Part shown: piece by piece, positions 31,801 to 44,020 of the stretch
Layout of the letters: every line of letters begins with the position of its first letter
How positions within the stretch are numbered: position 1 is the first letter of the stretch
Origin: Laccaria trichodermophora
Lineage: Eukaryota > Basidiomycota > Agaricomycetes > Agaricales > Hydnangiaceae
Reading direction: 5' to 3'
Assembly (NCBI GenBank): GCA_018417955.1
Contig: JACTVC010000013.1
Coordinates: forward strand, 1,200,633 to 1,264,632
DNA: 64,000 nt
The notes under the pieces: generated by a model
Database searches by the model: none
Told to the model about the DNA's origin: nothing
The model's input: the letters and a program-made list of their open reading frames with translations, nothing else
Made by a program: the position numbers and the translations under genes

Positions 31801-34800
31801 CCCTCGTGCCTCCATCTCCCATCGTGTTCGAGCGCTACCCCAGGGTCCAACCTCAGCGAAGCCCGTGATTACAACTACTTTCTCAAGATCGATCAAGCCG
31901 CGCAGATGGGACAATTCATTCAGACTCGAAGCAGATTCAAGCGAGGGGAATTCGAAGCGGAAGTTAGCGCGAGGGAGGACATCAATGGTCTGGATGAGTC
32001 GCTCGGCTTCTGTGCCATTGATGACTTTGAAATCTGCCGCATTGTCGCGGGCAACCGCACGCCGGAGATCAGCCTTCTTATTGAGGTTGGTGCGAATGCG
32101 AGAGGTGATGTCGGCGAGGTCGGGAAGGCGATCCATACCGCCATTTAAATCAGCCCAGATCGGCTCAACTTGAGTGATGCTGAAGAGGAGGGGATGCATC
32201 AAACCGAGAATGTTGAACGCCATTTCTTTCGAAGAAAAGGTTCGAACGCCGTAACTTTCCAGCTCGTGAGCGACGATGTTCGTTGGACCCATCAAGCCTG
32301 TGCCCCGAGTCCACCTGGAAACAAAGAGTGAGGTAAGAAAGAAAGAGCTGCGATAATCACTTACCCGATGACTGCACCAGCAAGACAGAGGTATTCGCCC
32401 CAGCTCTCGGATGCCCAACGTTGGAAGAGGGTTTCCAAAGAGATCTTTGACTCGGAATAAAGACCATCGTTGCCAAACAGACCATGATTAGGAGACAACG
32501 GGAGGATGACTTGCGTGGGACGAGTAACGAAGTGCCTGCTAGCCTTTTTATTCTTGACCGCTCCCAAAATGCGAAGGAGATTGACGAGCATCATGCGGTG
32601 GGCGAGTTCTGACCTGTCATCAAGTCCATCAATTTCGCGACCGTTCTCGGGGATACCAGCGAAGGGCAAGATGTAGTCCAAGTCCATGCCGAGGTTGGCG
32701 TAAATGTAGTCCACCAGGGCCTCAACATCCTGCTTGGAGGCTTGATTGAATGGAACGACGGTGAGAGCAGATCCTCGGCTGCCAACTGACTGGAAGATAG
32801 ACTGGTAATATTCAACAGTCTTGCGGTTGTAACTCGATGTCGTAATCACGACATGTGCTCCTCCAGCGAGCAAACCCTTCACGATCTCGATACCAATTGA
32901 TCCCTTGCCCACTCCTGTCAGTAACGCGTTCTTGTCCTTGAATGTTGTTCCGGAAGTGGCAATCTCGTGCAAGATGTCAAGGTATACGCCGGTCAGATTG
33001 CTGCTGTATTCCCAAGTACTACCCACCCTGCGCTTCAGGTGGAGCAGAGGTATTTTGTCGGACGCGAGGGAAGTAACTGCGGGAACTCCAGTGACCTGAG
33101 GACGAAGGAATTGAGAAGATGAGCGACGGCTTCGAGTGACCGATCTGGGACGAGACTCTGGGCCCTTGTGAAGAGAGCGGACGACACCCTCATACAATGC
33201 CTTGATGCGATTCTTCTGGTCCACACTAATTTCGGGTAGAGATTTGACTACGGTCCAAAGTTTGACGACATCATCTTGAACCTTCTGAATGTTGACAGCA
33301 CCAGAAACGGTGTCGCCGCTGGCCATTTCTTCCACGTAGGCCTCAAGTTTACGCACAGTCTCGCGAACAACCTCGGAGTAAACAATATCGCCCTTTTCAG
33401 TAACCTCAGTATGCGGAGCGGTTGGGAATGTCACTAAGAAATTTAAGCATTTACCTATCGTCAAAACAGTCCGACACTTACCATCCTTATAAACAGGGGG
33501 CTTGCCAATGACCTCACGAGTGTTGTTGATGAGTTGCTGTCCGAATTCCTTGGCAAGCTTGTAGGTTTCGCCCTTCGATGGATCGCAGCGGTCGACGTTG
33601 TACTGCATGTACTGAAGCATAGCAGGATCCGCACGATTAAGGAGAGAGATGCAGCGGGCGGTAATTTCGCGATCGACCGTGGTTAAACGACCGAAAATGA
33701 TGTCGAACCACATGAGCAAAGCATCTTGACGAACCCAATTCCAAGAAGAGTCGAAATGACGGGCCTTGAGAGGGTCAAAGCGAGGTTGGATACCATCGAT
33801 ATAAGTGTCACCATGCTCGCGCGTGATGCTGTCGAGTTTGGCCTGGAGAGTGACGTTGTTGGCCTTCTCTTGATCGAACGCAATTTCGCCAGCGCGGGAA
33901 TCGCGATTGAGGTACCGCATGTAGAGCTCGACGTGCTGAGCCGCGAATTTCTCTTGATCTGCTTGGAACTTCAGGAATTCCTCACTGTTGATGGTAGCGC
34001 CACCAGCAGCACCACCAGCAGCACCACCAGCCCCAGGAGCAGATAGCGAAATGCCAGAGCGTTGAGCATAAACCGAGACAACGCCGTCAAGCCATGCCTT
34101 CGCCTCGAGCTCGGAAGCGAGACGTTTGGGGGGCTCTAGAGTCGTTGCAAGAAGGAGGACGCTGTCTGAACGTGACGGTCCAAGACCCCAGCTCTTTGCC
34201 AAATATGCCTTGATGGCAGAGGAATTGAATCCACCAGGCATCTTACCACCAATGACGCGTGAGACCAAGCCAGTGGTATACTTGCCAAGCGAGCCACTGA
34301 AGCCAGTGCCCAAAGCAGAACCGAGTTCTTCGAGAGGCAGTTCCTCACCCTTCTCCGGAGCAGAAGAGAATTCCTGCTGGAGATCGCCGAGAATCTCGTT
34401 TTGAAGGGTAGATTTGCCACCAACGAGGTCCTTGATTGACTTGCTTAGGGGAACTTCGTCGACCCTTTTCTTCAACTTCTGGGCAACAATAACGAGAAGG
34501 ATCTCGATGGCTTTGACGGGAACGTCTTCAATGGACGCGACGGGACCAGATGATGCAACTGGCGGAGGGGCAGCGACTGAGACTGCTGCAGGAGTAGGAG
34601 ATGCTTCGCTAGAGGGGGCTTCGGCTGGAGGAGTCTCGGCCTCAAGTTCATCCTCGAACTGATAATAAATCTCTTTCACGTTTTTCGCATGACAGAGAAT
34701 GGCACGAGACCGGCTGATAGAACCGTCGGCCGTTTCGTACTTGGCCTTCAGAGTCCGTGAAGCCATGCCAGTAAGCGTAGGTGATGGGCCGAGCTCGACC

Positions 34801-37800
34801 AACCGCTCGAAGGCGAACTTCGTGAAGAGAAGGTCCTGAGTCTCAATCCAACGCACAGGCGACGCGAATTGGTAGGCGAGCAATTCGACGAGAATGATAT
34901 AAGCGAGTTTTTGGCGATTGTCTGGGCAGGCCCAATTGTCTTGTTCCCACTTTCTGAGAACCTTGTCCAAGCGTGGCGAAGAAGTTTGGTCGTAGATAAT
35001 CTGAGCGTACTCGCGCGAAACATCGAAAGGCTTTGCGATAAGATTTGGAATGTATTTCCCAACCAACATGTCGGGGTTGAGCTGATTGGCATTGATCTTC
35101 TTTGATAGATCTGAATTTGACGTAAATCAGCAATGAATTTGATAGTAGGTCTGAAAAGAAAAACATACATGCGCGGAAAGGTAGGACACCAGCCCAGAGA
35201 TAACGCGAATGGAAAGGCACGTCGATACCAGGCAAGGGAATGGTAGCAAACCCACGCTCAAGCTTGATGTAGCCTTCGGCCTTCTGTTGCTCCTGAGCCT
35301 TTTCGTAGCAAGACTTGACGATATCGCCAAGCATCTCCTTCACTTTCTCAACCGTATACGTCTCCGTCAACTAGAAAAAAATGAATGATGGAATCAATGT
35401 GAATTACGTGATTATACTGACCTTCGCAATGTCAATCTTTTGAACCTTGATGAAGTTCAGGACGTTGGTCATGGTTTGGAGGGCAATAAGCTCTCCAGCG
35501 CAGACGTATTGTTGGCCCTGGAAGGAAGTGTCAGCGCGTAAAACACAAGACTGTATGCGATTTGTTTACCTCGACGTTGTAGTTGACGATTTCGAGAAGA
35601 GAACCGGTCAAAGTTGCAATGGACTCAACGACTTCACGCAAAGCCGCGTCGCTGAAAGATGGTGAGATGCGGCTTGGGTTCACGGCGCACATGGCATAGT
35701 TGGAGCGATTTTCAGAGTCACGTTCCACAGCGCGTTGCATGGTGATTCCACGGTAGAAGACAACGTCGACGAGAGCAGAGATGTGAAGGACGTCAGCGAT
35801 TGAAGCGAGCGCGGAGTATTCACCAAGGGAATGGCCAGCAAACGCGCAGTCCTTTTGAACAAAGCCCTTCATTCGCATGTCCTCGAAAGCAGCCTTCTCA
35901 GTGACGACAAGGGCAATTTGAGCGAACTGGGTGGCAAAGAGAAGACCGTTAGGGTGGCTGAACGTGTACTTCGGTGTGCGGACGTCGATATCAGCGAAGA
36001 GAGGAAGCGTCTTGACATGCCCATCCTTGTCAGTGGTATCGTAGGTCATGTCCATGTAACGTTGGCGAATAGCTTGACCTTTAATTCCTCCAAAATGAAT
36101 CGTCTTTTCCTTCGGGTTGTCCTTGACGATCTCGACAATAGAAAAGCCATAAACTGCAAGCAGATGCGCATCTGCGCCTTCCCAAACAGCGCGCGCAGCA
36201 GGAGAGTTGTTGTACAAATCCATGCCCATGCCAGGCTCTTGCGAACCCTGGCCTGTGAAAACGTAAACGGTCGTAGGCTGGGCAACCTCTGCGGTTCCCT
36301 GGAGCACCTTCTCGCCACGGCTGTTGCTTGTTTCAACGCTCACGACGATGTTGCCGGCGAGCATGCCGGTGTGACGGAGCTTCACGGTGATCTCATCTCC
36401 GGGCAAGACCATACCCACGAAATTGACGTTGTAACTGGAGGATGAAGACATTAGAAAAAACATTGTAATACGGGAAGTTAAACTCACGCAATGACACGGT
36501 CTGGGTGGCCCTTTGCGACCACGTTCTCCACATATCGGCGAGTGGCCGCGCTGGACCAGAGACCATGTGTGATAGTAGCTGGGAGAGAGGCAAAGTCGGA
36601 GAAGTATGGGTTAATATGAATGGGATTGAAATCCCCAGATATCTTCGAGTACGGCTCGTTGGTGAGAGGAGCGTTGAACGTTGTGCCGCTGTCAGCGTTC
36701 GTGAGGGTGTAACCATCGTTCGCCAAAGGCACCATGAGACCTTGAGGGGATCCATGGCGTTGAAGATAGGCGAGGACAGGATTGCCCTGCGAATCATCTT
36801 GCTGGAAGTCGACTGACCCCACCTTGACGAGAACTTTGAGCTGATTGCGAACGAAAATGTCACCTGAAACCGAGACGTTGCGGTACGCGGTTCTATCCTT
36901 GAAGAAGACCTTGGACTGGATGCGGAAGATGAGAGAGGTACCCGCAAGGAGGGGAGAAGATTCATTCTCCCATTCAAACCATTCCTTCGATTGAAGCACT
37001 CCAACTTCGGCATCTGTCTCGAGAGGCACCATGTAGTCCGGTTCCTCAGTAGTGTCGAAGGTGTTCTCATAGTCGTTGAAGCGACCACGGTATAGGAAGG
37101 AAGAAATAACTTCAATGACCTTCTTGCCCTCACGGTAAACGTGGCCTTTGACCTTGACAATCTTGCCTTCGTTGGCATTGATGACCGAAACGATGCGAGC
37201 TTCGGCTTTGCAGATATCTCCAACCTGAAGGGGTTTGGCTCCATCGACCATGCGGAAGCCGTTGGAGAGGTGAACAAGTTTGAGTAGATCTCCGTCAATT
37301 GCTGCAGGGAAGATGGACTTCATGATGGCCTGTAAAAGCGGAAAAAAAGAATTAGAAGAATTGCAAAGGAATGGGACCTGCAACATACCTTCCAGCCAGT
37401 GACGATAGCGAAATCCATTGGGGCTTGAACGTTCTCATTTCTAACGGTCTTGAAAGACTCGCCCTGATTGCCAACAACAGCACAAAATTGTTCGACGTCC
37501 TTGGCCTCAATTGTGATCTCCGGGCCGACGAAGGTTTCATGGATGTCGATCTTGGGAAGGTTAGCATCGTCTCCATACCACAGCTTCCAGTAAAACTCCT
37601 TGATGCGCTTGTTACGGCCGTCAGAGATCTCGTGGATGGGAGCGAAGCCTTGCGAGGGCTTGTACTCGAAGTGAAGAGATAGAGGCACAAACACGCCCTT
37701 GCGCTCCTCGAAGAGAGTAACGTCGATCTGATTCGACTCGTCATCGTATTCAATCTCTAGAGCCTTGAAGTCGGCAACGTGCTGTCCATACGACCGCGCA

Positions 37801-40800
37801 GCGCCATAAACAGTGACGGAGTAAGGGACGTCCGCATCGTAGTTCACAACAACTTTTTGCCCTGGGCGAGGAGCAAGGATGCGACGGAGTGGATTATCGA
37901 TGTAAGAGACCCCTTGGACGATTGTGGTAGATGTGGTGAGAGCCCTCAACCAGTTCAGTTCAGAACCGCCAAGAACCTCGAGCCAGGCAGAAGCCTCAGG
38001 AAGGGTGGAACCAAATTCGAAGGTAACTTCTTCATCTCCTTTGGTACGTTCAACGCCAGCTAGATCAGATGGAACGGCGGTAGGTTTCACAGCAAGATAG
38101 TCGATAGTCGGAACCTTTGACGCGTCTCCACCGTATTTGCGTTCGAGAAGCCGTTGAATCAGAGAAGAGTTGATATTTCCGAGCAGCTCCTTGACTGGTT
38201 CGTCCTTGACAACGGACCACTTCGCAGCCACAGGGCCTTGAAGAATGCACACCCTCTGGGGATCTTGATCAAAGACCGCCTCGATATCCTCAGCAGCCCA
38301 CAGCGAGTCCTGTGATTTTTGTATTCAGTTTTTTTAAAAACTTAATCACATGACAAAAGTCTTACCTTCTTGAACCAAACTTCGAACGAAGCGTCAAGTA
38401 CAAGGATAAATGGAACGGGTTTCTGTCCAGGTCTCTGCGAAATTGCCAGGAAGAATGCTGTATCCTCAGCGGAGAGGAGTTGCTCTGCAGCAAGAGGGTA
38501 TTTTTTGAAGAACGAGTCGGCAAATGGGAGGGGGTCGTCGAGCAAGGTGTACGACTGGAGGATAGAGGCCTTGGTACCGCTGCCGTTAACGCCTGCAAAA
38601 CGCTCTTCAACACGCCTCAACCAATCTCCTGTCAGATTCCTCAAAGAAACATCCACCCAACGCTTCTGGTGCGCAACAAACATCAACCTAACCATCCTCA
38701 GAACGGTCTCTTCGTACGTCATGTCACCGAGGTCGGTCGCAATGCTGCCATCCTTCTTCCACCCGAACCAAGGTTTGCTGAAGTCCTTGTTCAACTTGCC
38801 GATGACTTCATCCCTCCGCTCCTTCAACCAGGCTACACGCTTTTCCTTCGGCAGCTTGAATACAGTATCATCGAACTCCTTCCACAATTTTACGCCACGA
38901 GTAGCGACCTTGTGAATCGGCTCGCCCAACTCCGAACGGACGGTCAAGATGCCTCCAGTGGGCTTAGCGTACGTGCCTTCCCAAGCACCGTCGTCGACGC
39001 CTGCTGCCGCAACAATAAGATCCTTGACAGAAGAGCTTGTGTGGGCCTCCTTGGCCACCATGACGCGACTAGCGAAGAGGAAGCCGTCAAACGGCATTGG
39101 CTGGAGGCCAAACCGCTCAACAGACCAGTCGCCAGTCAGGTACTCCCAGACGTCATCAGCGGAACCGAATCCTGAGCCACCAACCAGACAAATGTTGGAG
39201 TGGGCACGGATAGAGCGGTACGTAGACAAGACTGGCTGATGGAAGTCTTCGTAGGAGTGGTGACCACCAGCGCGGCCTCCAGTCCATTGCAAAATGATTG
39301 GGAAGTCGGGGTTGGCAGCGGCAATGTTGACGACTTGCCTGATACCATCAACCGAGCCAGGCTTGAAGGCGACATGCTTGATACCAGCGCTTCGCAAACC
39401 CTCGATGATTTCGACAGCCTTCTCGGTGGTTGGGATACCAGCAGCAACACAGAAACCCTCGACAGGAAGACCCTCTTTGCGCATCTCTTGCCACAAGGGG
39501 AACTGGAACGTGAATTGGCGTGGATTGATATACAAGGCGTTGAGGGTAATCCCAACACCCGCGGGGATCTGCTTCTGAATCTCGGCCACCTTCGATCGCA
39601 GGGCAGCAGCATTGTAGTGGCCACCACCAGCCAATTCGATGTGGTATCCAGCGTCGAGAACAGCACTGACGAAGCCGGCTTTGACGGTGGACGGAGTCAT
39701 TCCAGCAACCATAATCGGAGGTTTTCCAAGGAGACGTGAGAAGGGAGTGTCGAGGTGAAGGGTACCATCACTAGAAAACAAACTGTGTCAGGAAACCCAC
39801 CATATGCTCGCGCGAAGCTATAATCTCACCTTGTTCGTACGAGACTTGGAGACCACTTCTTGCTCCACCATTCCTCGTACTTGACATCTGCAGCATCGAA
39901 GAGCTCCGCGTCTCCCTTTCCTTTCACACCTGCGAGGATGACACGAACACCGCGTCCGTTGAAGTTCCTGGCGGTCAGAGGGCCAATACCGCTAGTACCC
40001 CCTGGGCCGAAGTCAATCGCGTGGGTAGCCGTCTCAGGGAAGTTCGTAGCCTTTGTCCAGTGAATCGGTGATGTAAAGATCTGCTCGCACAAAGAACGCG
40101 TAATGGATGAAGAAAGGTTGCGCAAATCAGAGCCTATAATCACGAAATCGTCAATTAACAAATCTCTGGCAGGCGACATTATACAAATTACCATCTTCCG
40201 TGTTGAATACAGAAATCTTCAAGTCCTTGGCTTCCCACAGCTCTTTACCACCAAGGTCCTCCAAAAGAAGCTTCTCGGTTGCTCCCTTCAGATAATCACT
40301 GTGGTACGGAACACCAACGACCAAAAAGCGAATTGAGAACACCGGCTTCCGCTGGGAAAACGGCGTCTTGCTTTGATCAAGACCGCTGGGGGCCTTGACT
40401 TTCCTCAAACTCGTAACAAGCCCGAAGAGAGCCTTCGGGGGACCGGTAACGACGAAGGCTTTGGGTCCGTTATGCAGGGAAACGAAAAGCTGAGAGTTTT
40501 CTGGAAGATGCTTGTTCGTCTTGGCGATATGAGGCTGGAGCTCCTTCAAACTCAGTCCGGTGACAGACAACATGGGGCTAGGAGTGCCCTCCCCACCCTC
40601 TGTCGCGTCTTGGACAATGCTGGGCTCTACTGATGTAACTGGGAATGCGTGTTGACCCCGAAGGCCACAGAAAAAGAGCCACTTGAGGGCCTTGACGGAG
40701 TTGTTCGTAAACTCCTCGAATGTGCCTGATGCTGCGACGGCTACGGCAGCAACGATCCCTTGAGAATGACCAGTTGCTCCTGCAATGCAGCTACGGAACT

Positions 40801-41689
40801 CTCCTGGGGAGAGGCCTGACACACGACAGACGACAAGATACTGGACAAGCTGGGTGAGGCCGATAAGAGGCAATGAAACGGGAACGGAAGCGAGATATGC
40901 GACTGAAGGGCGAGAAGTCTCTCCCGAAAGCCAAGAAACGACGTCCAAACCGAACGTGTAGAAAGAAAACGCCTCGTGCTCAGTGGCAAGAGGGACAAGG
41001 ACGTCTTCGGTGACTGTCTTGAGGAACGACGCGACAAAAGGCCTGTAGACGTCGTACAAGCTCTGCAGCTCGTCGAAATAAACTTCATTGGTGCCCTGAC
41101 CACCAAACAACGCGAAGATGGATGCTTTATTCGAGCTAGCCGCATTCAGGAGAGCGGACTCTGGTTGACGAGGAAAAGGGATATCACGCTGCTGAAGGGC
41201 AGCAACTGCAGAGACGTATGCCGAGATAACGGCCTTGCGAGTCTCTGTATCGTATGAGGCGGTCAAGGAGTGTATATCCTTGGTTGCGAGGTATGATGAC
41301 GTAAAGTGCTTGAGGAGATTAAGGAGCAACGCGGTGCGTGCTGATGCAGACTGAGGGTCCTCGTGAAGGCTGGCTGCAACGTGTCCTAGGAACAATGCAG
41401 ACAGCTCTACGGCTGCGTCTTGTTCATTATCGAGTTGGGCAGTCGTGTCGACTATATCTAGGAGAGACTGTTTGTGAATGAATTCTTCGCGCAGGACCTC
41501 TGCTGCGATCCATTCATTGGATTGAGTAGAAACTGGGATCGAAACCTTGCGAAATCAAACGTGTTAGGACGCATATACTCGACCATCCAAAAAAAAAGTT
41601 GAACTCACTCTAATTTGGCCGAGGGAAAGGATCAGAGGCCTGGTAGCAATACCGTTGGCATGGATGGCGCTTCCATTAGCAACCGCCAT
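28820..41689 (-). CDS. FAS: Fused fungal type I fatty acid synthase (beta-alpha single chain)
   Basis: A single minus-strand gene of 12.9 kb has about twenty short introns, starting [13 protein letters not shown]. Domain order along the strand: acetyltransferase ([12 protein letters not shown], about 40.75 kb); enoyl reductase ([33 protein letters not shown], 39.8-38.4 kb); dehydratase (38.2-36.5 kb); malonyl/palmitoyl transferase ([18 protein letters not shown], 35.8 kb). The beta end [14 protein letters not shown] runs straight into the alpha start [19 protein letters not shown] (about 35.05-34.85 kb). Then come acyl carrier protein (KDLVGGKST, phosphopantetheine Ser), an Ala-Pro linker, ketoreductase ([20 protein letters not shown]), ketosynthase (PVGACATALQS, active Cys; HGTSTNAN) and the C-terminal phosphopantetheinyl transferase ([15 protein letters not shown]). 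It makes palmitate/stearate in the cytosol as a large barrel. Yeast uses two genes; the fusion is known in basidiomycetes. Exact introns were not all resolved. Confidence 0.95.
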
Positions 41690-42275
41690 TTTGTGTGAAA
41701 AATCGCTGCAGGAAACCTTGAGCAACGCTTTAGAATGGTGGTAGGAAGAAAAAGATGGGGAGGGTTTGCGTCGATGGCAGACGCCGTAAGCAAACTTTGC
41801 AAAGGGTCCAAGGAAGGGCTAGAAGATATATATGGCCCTGACCCCACCCAAACCGTACATTCCCCAACGAAATTTTGGTTCCATACACGTCACGTGACCG
41901 TTCGCATGAATATGGTCCCACTCAGCGTAGTAATGTACTTAACTCGATGACTATGCTTTCCCCAACAAATTGTAGAATGAACGAACCTGCATGAGTATGT
42001 AGCTCTTCACGAGAGTGTCCTTAAGCAGTAGTAGGATGACGCAGACCACGATAGTATTGAGTTATAAACAGTTCGTTTGCCCCAAACCCATTGAAAAAAA
42101 AGTACACTTTGCTGATGCCGTGGAGTGCAGCATCGACACAAAGTTCCTAGGCCTGAGTGAGGATTGTGAGACCAGCAACCCTTCTGGATCTGGATGTCAG
42201 TATTGGCGCCCTTGTCTCTTTGCCTACCAGGAACAACGCCAAAGATCAAGGGAATGCAAATTCCAAATCCACACC
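41690..42275 (-). promoter_or_regulatory. FAS promoter region with TATA-like box and TCACGTGA palindrome
   Basis: 586 bp separate the FAS ATG from the GTR2 stop; both genes run leftward. A TATATA run at 41827-41832 lies about 140 bp upstream of the FAS ATG. The 8-bp palindrome TCACGTGA at 41890-41897 (an E-box for bHLH proteins such as SREBP, Cbf1 or Ino2/4) lies about 200 bp upstream. Function is inferred. Confidence 0.55.
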
Positions 42276-43766
42276 CTAGCCACCTCCCCTCGCCTCCTTT
42301 TCCGTCTCACAAATCTCCTGCACTCCCTCTCGGAAGAAGACGACGTTGTACTCCAATAAACCCCGTCGCCCTTCATACACATTCGTCGGCAGGAGCGCAA
42401 GGAGCGCCAGATAGGGTGTGATCAAGTGGTATGTCAGCGTAGTTCCCGGAGTAGTAGGGTGAAGAGAGGTAGCAGCGCTTGGATAAAACAACTCCTTGGG
42501 GTGTTTACGACTGGTTGTCTCCACGGTAGATGGTGTAGGTGTGGTTGGGGGTGACTTCGTGTCAGACGACGAGAGCGAAGGAGAAGAGCGCGAAGTACTC
42601 GACGATGCAGAGGGTGGTGGTGTCAGTGGTAAAATCTGGCGCTGGCGGCCTGAGCCAGTGGATCTGTGAAAGATGAGACCCAAAATACGACGGAAACTTT
42701 GAAACACACTTGTACAGGGGTCCAAAGGAGTTTAGCATAAGAAGGTAATCACAACATAGGTTATGAGTGGCGGAATCTACGGGTGATGCATCTGTTGCGA
42801 CGTATAAGCGCGATCTTATGTCAAAAAGGAACGCTTTTGGCGCTTGCGAATTCTGGTAGGGTTTAAGATGATGCAAAATCGGGCGTAGACAAACAGTCTC
42901 ACCGCGCAAAAGACGTTGAGCATTTCTTCGAGATATGGAAGAGTGGGTACGAGTTTGTGTAGGACACGCGAAAAGGCTTCATGGAGGGAATGATCATAGA
43001 CAGATGTTAGGTGAAAGTTGAGCTGAATCTGCTCATAGTCCGGAGAAATATCCAACAGGCGATCTAATACACGCTCCTGGATTTGCCGGAAACTCTCTTT
43101 ACGGGAATGAGAACTCGAGATGGCGCTTGAGAACGGAGATGCGCACCAATCTTATCATCGTCTTGGAGTTTTTCCGCCTTGTGAACAAATACCTCCAAGC
43201 CAATGTTCGGGTTCTGCTGATCCGCCGCGACGATAAACTCGACGAGTGTTGATATCGGTTTGTTATACAGATCCTACGAAACGGTAAATAAGAGGCTGAA
43301 TAGATAGATGCACGCTGGAGACGCTTACTCGGATGTCGATGACAAAGATGATGGTCGAAAATTGAGATAGAGGGGTTCCAAGCGTTTCTACCGTTACGTT
43401 TCCGGGACAATCCCATATTTCAAGAGGAATGACTGTGCTAGTGAAGCGCGTAGTTCAGCAACCTTCAGATGAATGTCGAACTTTTGAGACCAACTCGACA
43501 ACATGCTTCACGATGCGTATTGTCGTTTCAAGATAGAATGTCTGCTTTGGGGGTAAATTGTTGAATAGGACCTGCTGGATCGACGTTTTTCCCGCTCTGG
43601 GCCCGTTAGTGGAAGTACAAAGAGGCGGGGGATGATCGGCGGACCTGCGCAACCCAAGAAGGAGGATCTTGGTCCTCGCTACGTCCCCCGAGGAAGAACT
43701 GTGGACATTAAGACGTGGACGGCGAGTGGATGTGGAGGAGTAAGAAGGATGAGCGGCAGCAGACAT
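42276..43766 (-). CDS. GTR2: Rag-family GTPase Gtr2 (RagC/D type)
   Basis: The gene starts MSAAAHPSYSSTSTRRP at 43766. The P-loop GLRRAGKTSIQQVLF is assembled across an intron (about 43602-43646). ETTIRIVKHV, IPLEIWDCPGN (switch II DxxG) and TLGTPLSQFSTIIFVID follow, then a VHKAE-type base motif. The Rag-specific C-terminal domain reads SPDYEQIQLNFHLTSVYDH, PKAFLFDIRSRLYVATDAS and NLCCDYLLMLNSFGPLY. The tail has a Ser/Thr/Pro-rich insert and ends at 42276. Gtr1-Gtr2 forms the Rag heterodimer of the EGO complex on the vacuole and passes amino-acid signals to TORC1. Divergent from VTC4, whose product also sits at the vacuole. Confidence 0.92.
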
Positions 43767-44020
43767 CGTCGAGAATAAAATTGTGATGAATTTTGTGTCC
43801 GTAAAGGATAGCCTTAGTCGGCTTAGGTGACAACTGACATCTAATGTGACTGATCTAAATAAAGACATGAGATCATCGGGTCTTGGCACGCACGTTCGTT
43901 CTTCGTTTCTGCGGCTGGGAACGTAAGAAACTGCGAAGCCTCTGCCAACGTAGCCATCTTCCCCTGCTCGTGCGGGCGTGAGTGTCCAATTCTTCTGCTG
44001 CAACTGATTCTGTCGTTCAA
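43767..44020. promoter_or_regulatory. Bidirectional promoter region between GTR2 and VTC4
   Basis: 254 bp between the divergent start codons of GTR2 (-) and VTC4 (+). No repeats; no clear TATA box. Confidence 0.5.

Noticed and set aside
38480..39175. Long plus-strand frame (231 codons) opposite the FAS enoyl reductase
   Set aside because: It mirrors a strongly conserved coding region on the other strand and has no family features. Several similar antisense frames occur along FAS.
42015..42359. Plus-strand 114-codon frame between FAS and GTR2
   Set aside because: Its right part overlaps the conserved C-terminus of GTR2 on the other strand and no domain is visible.
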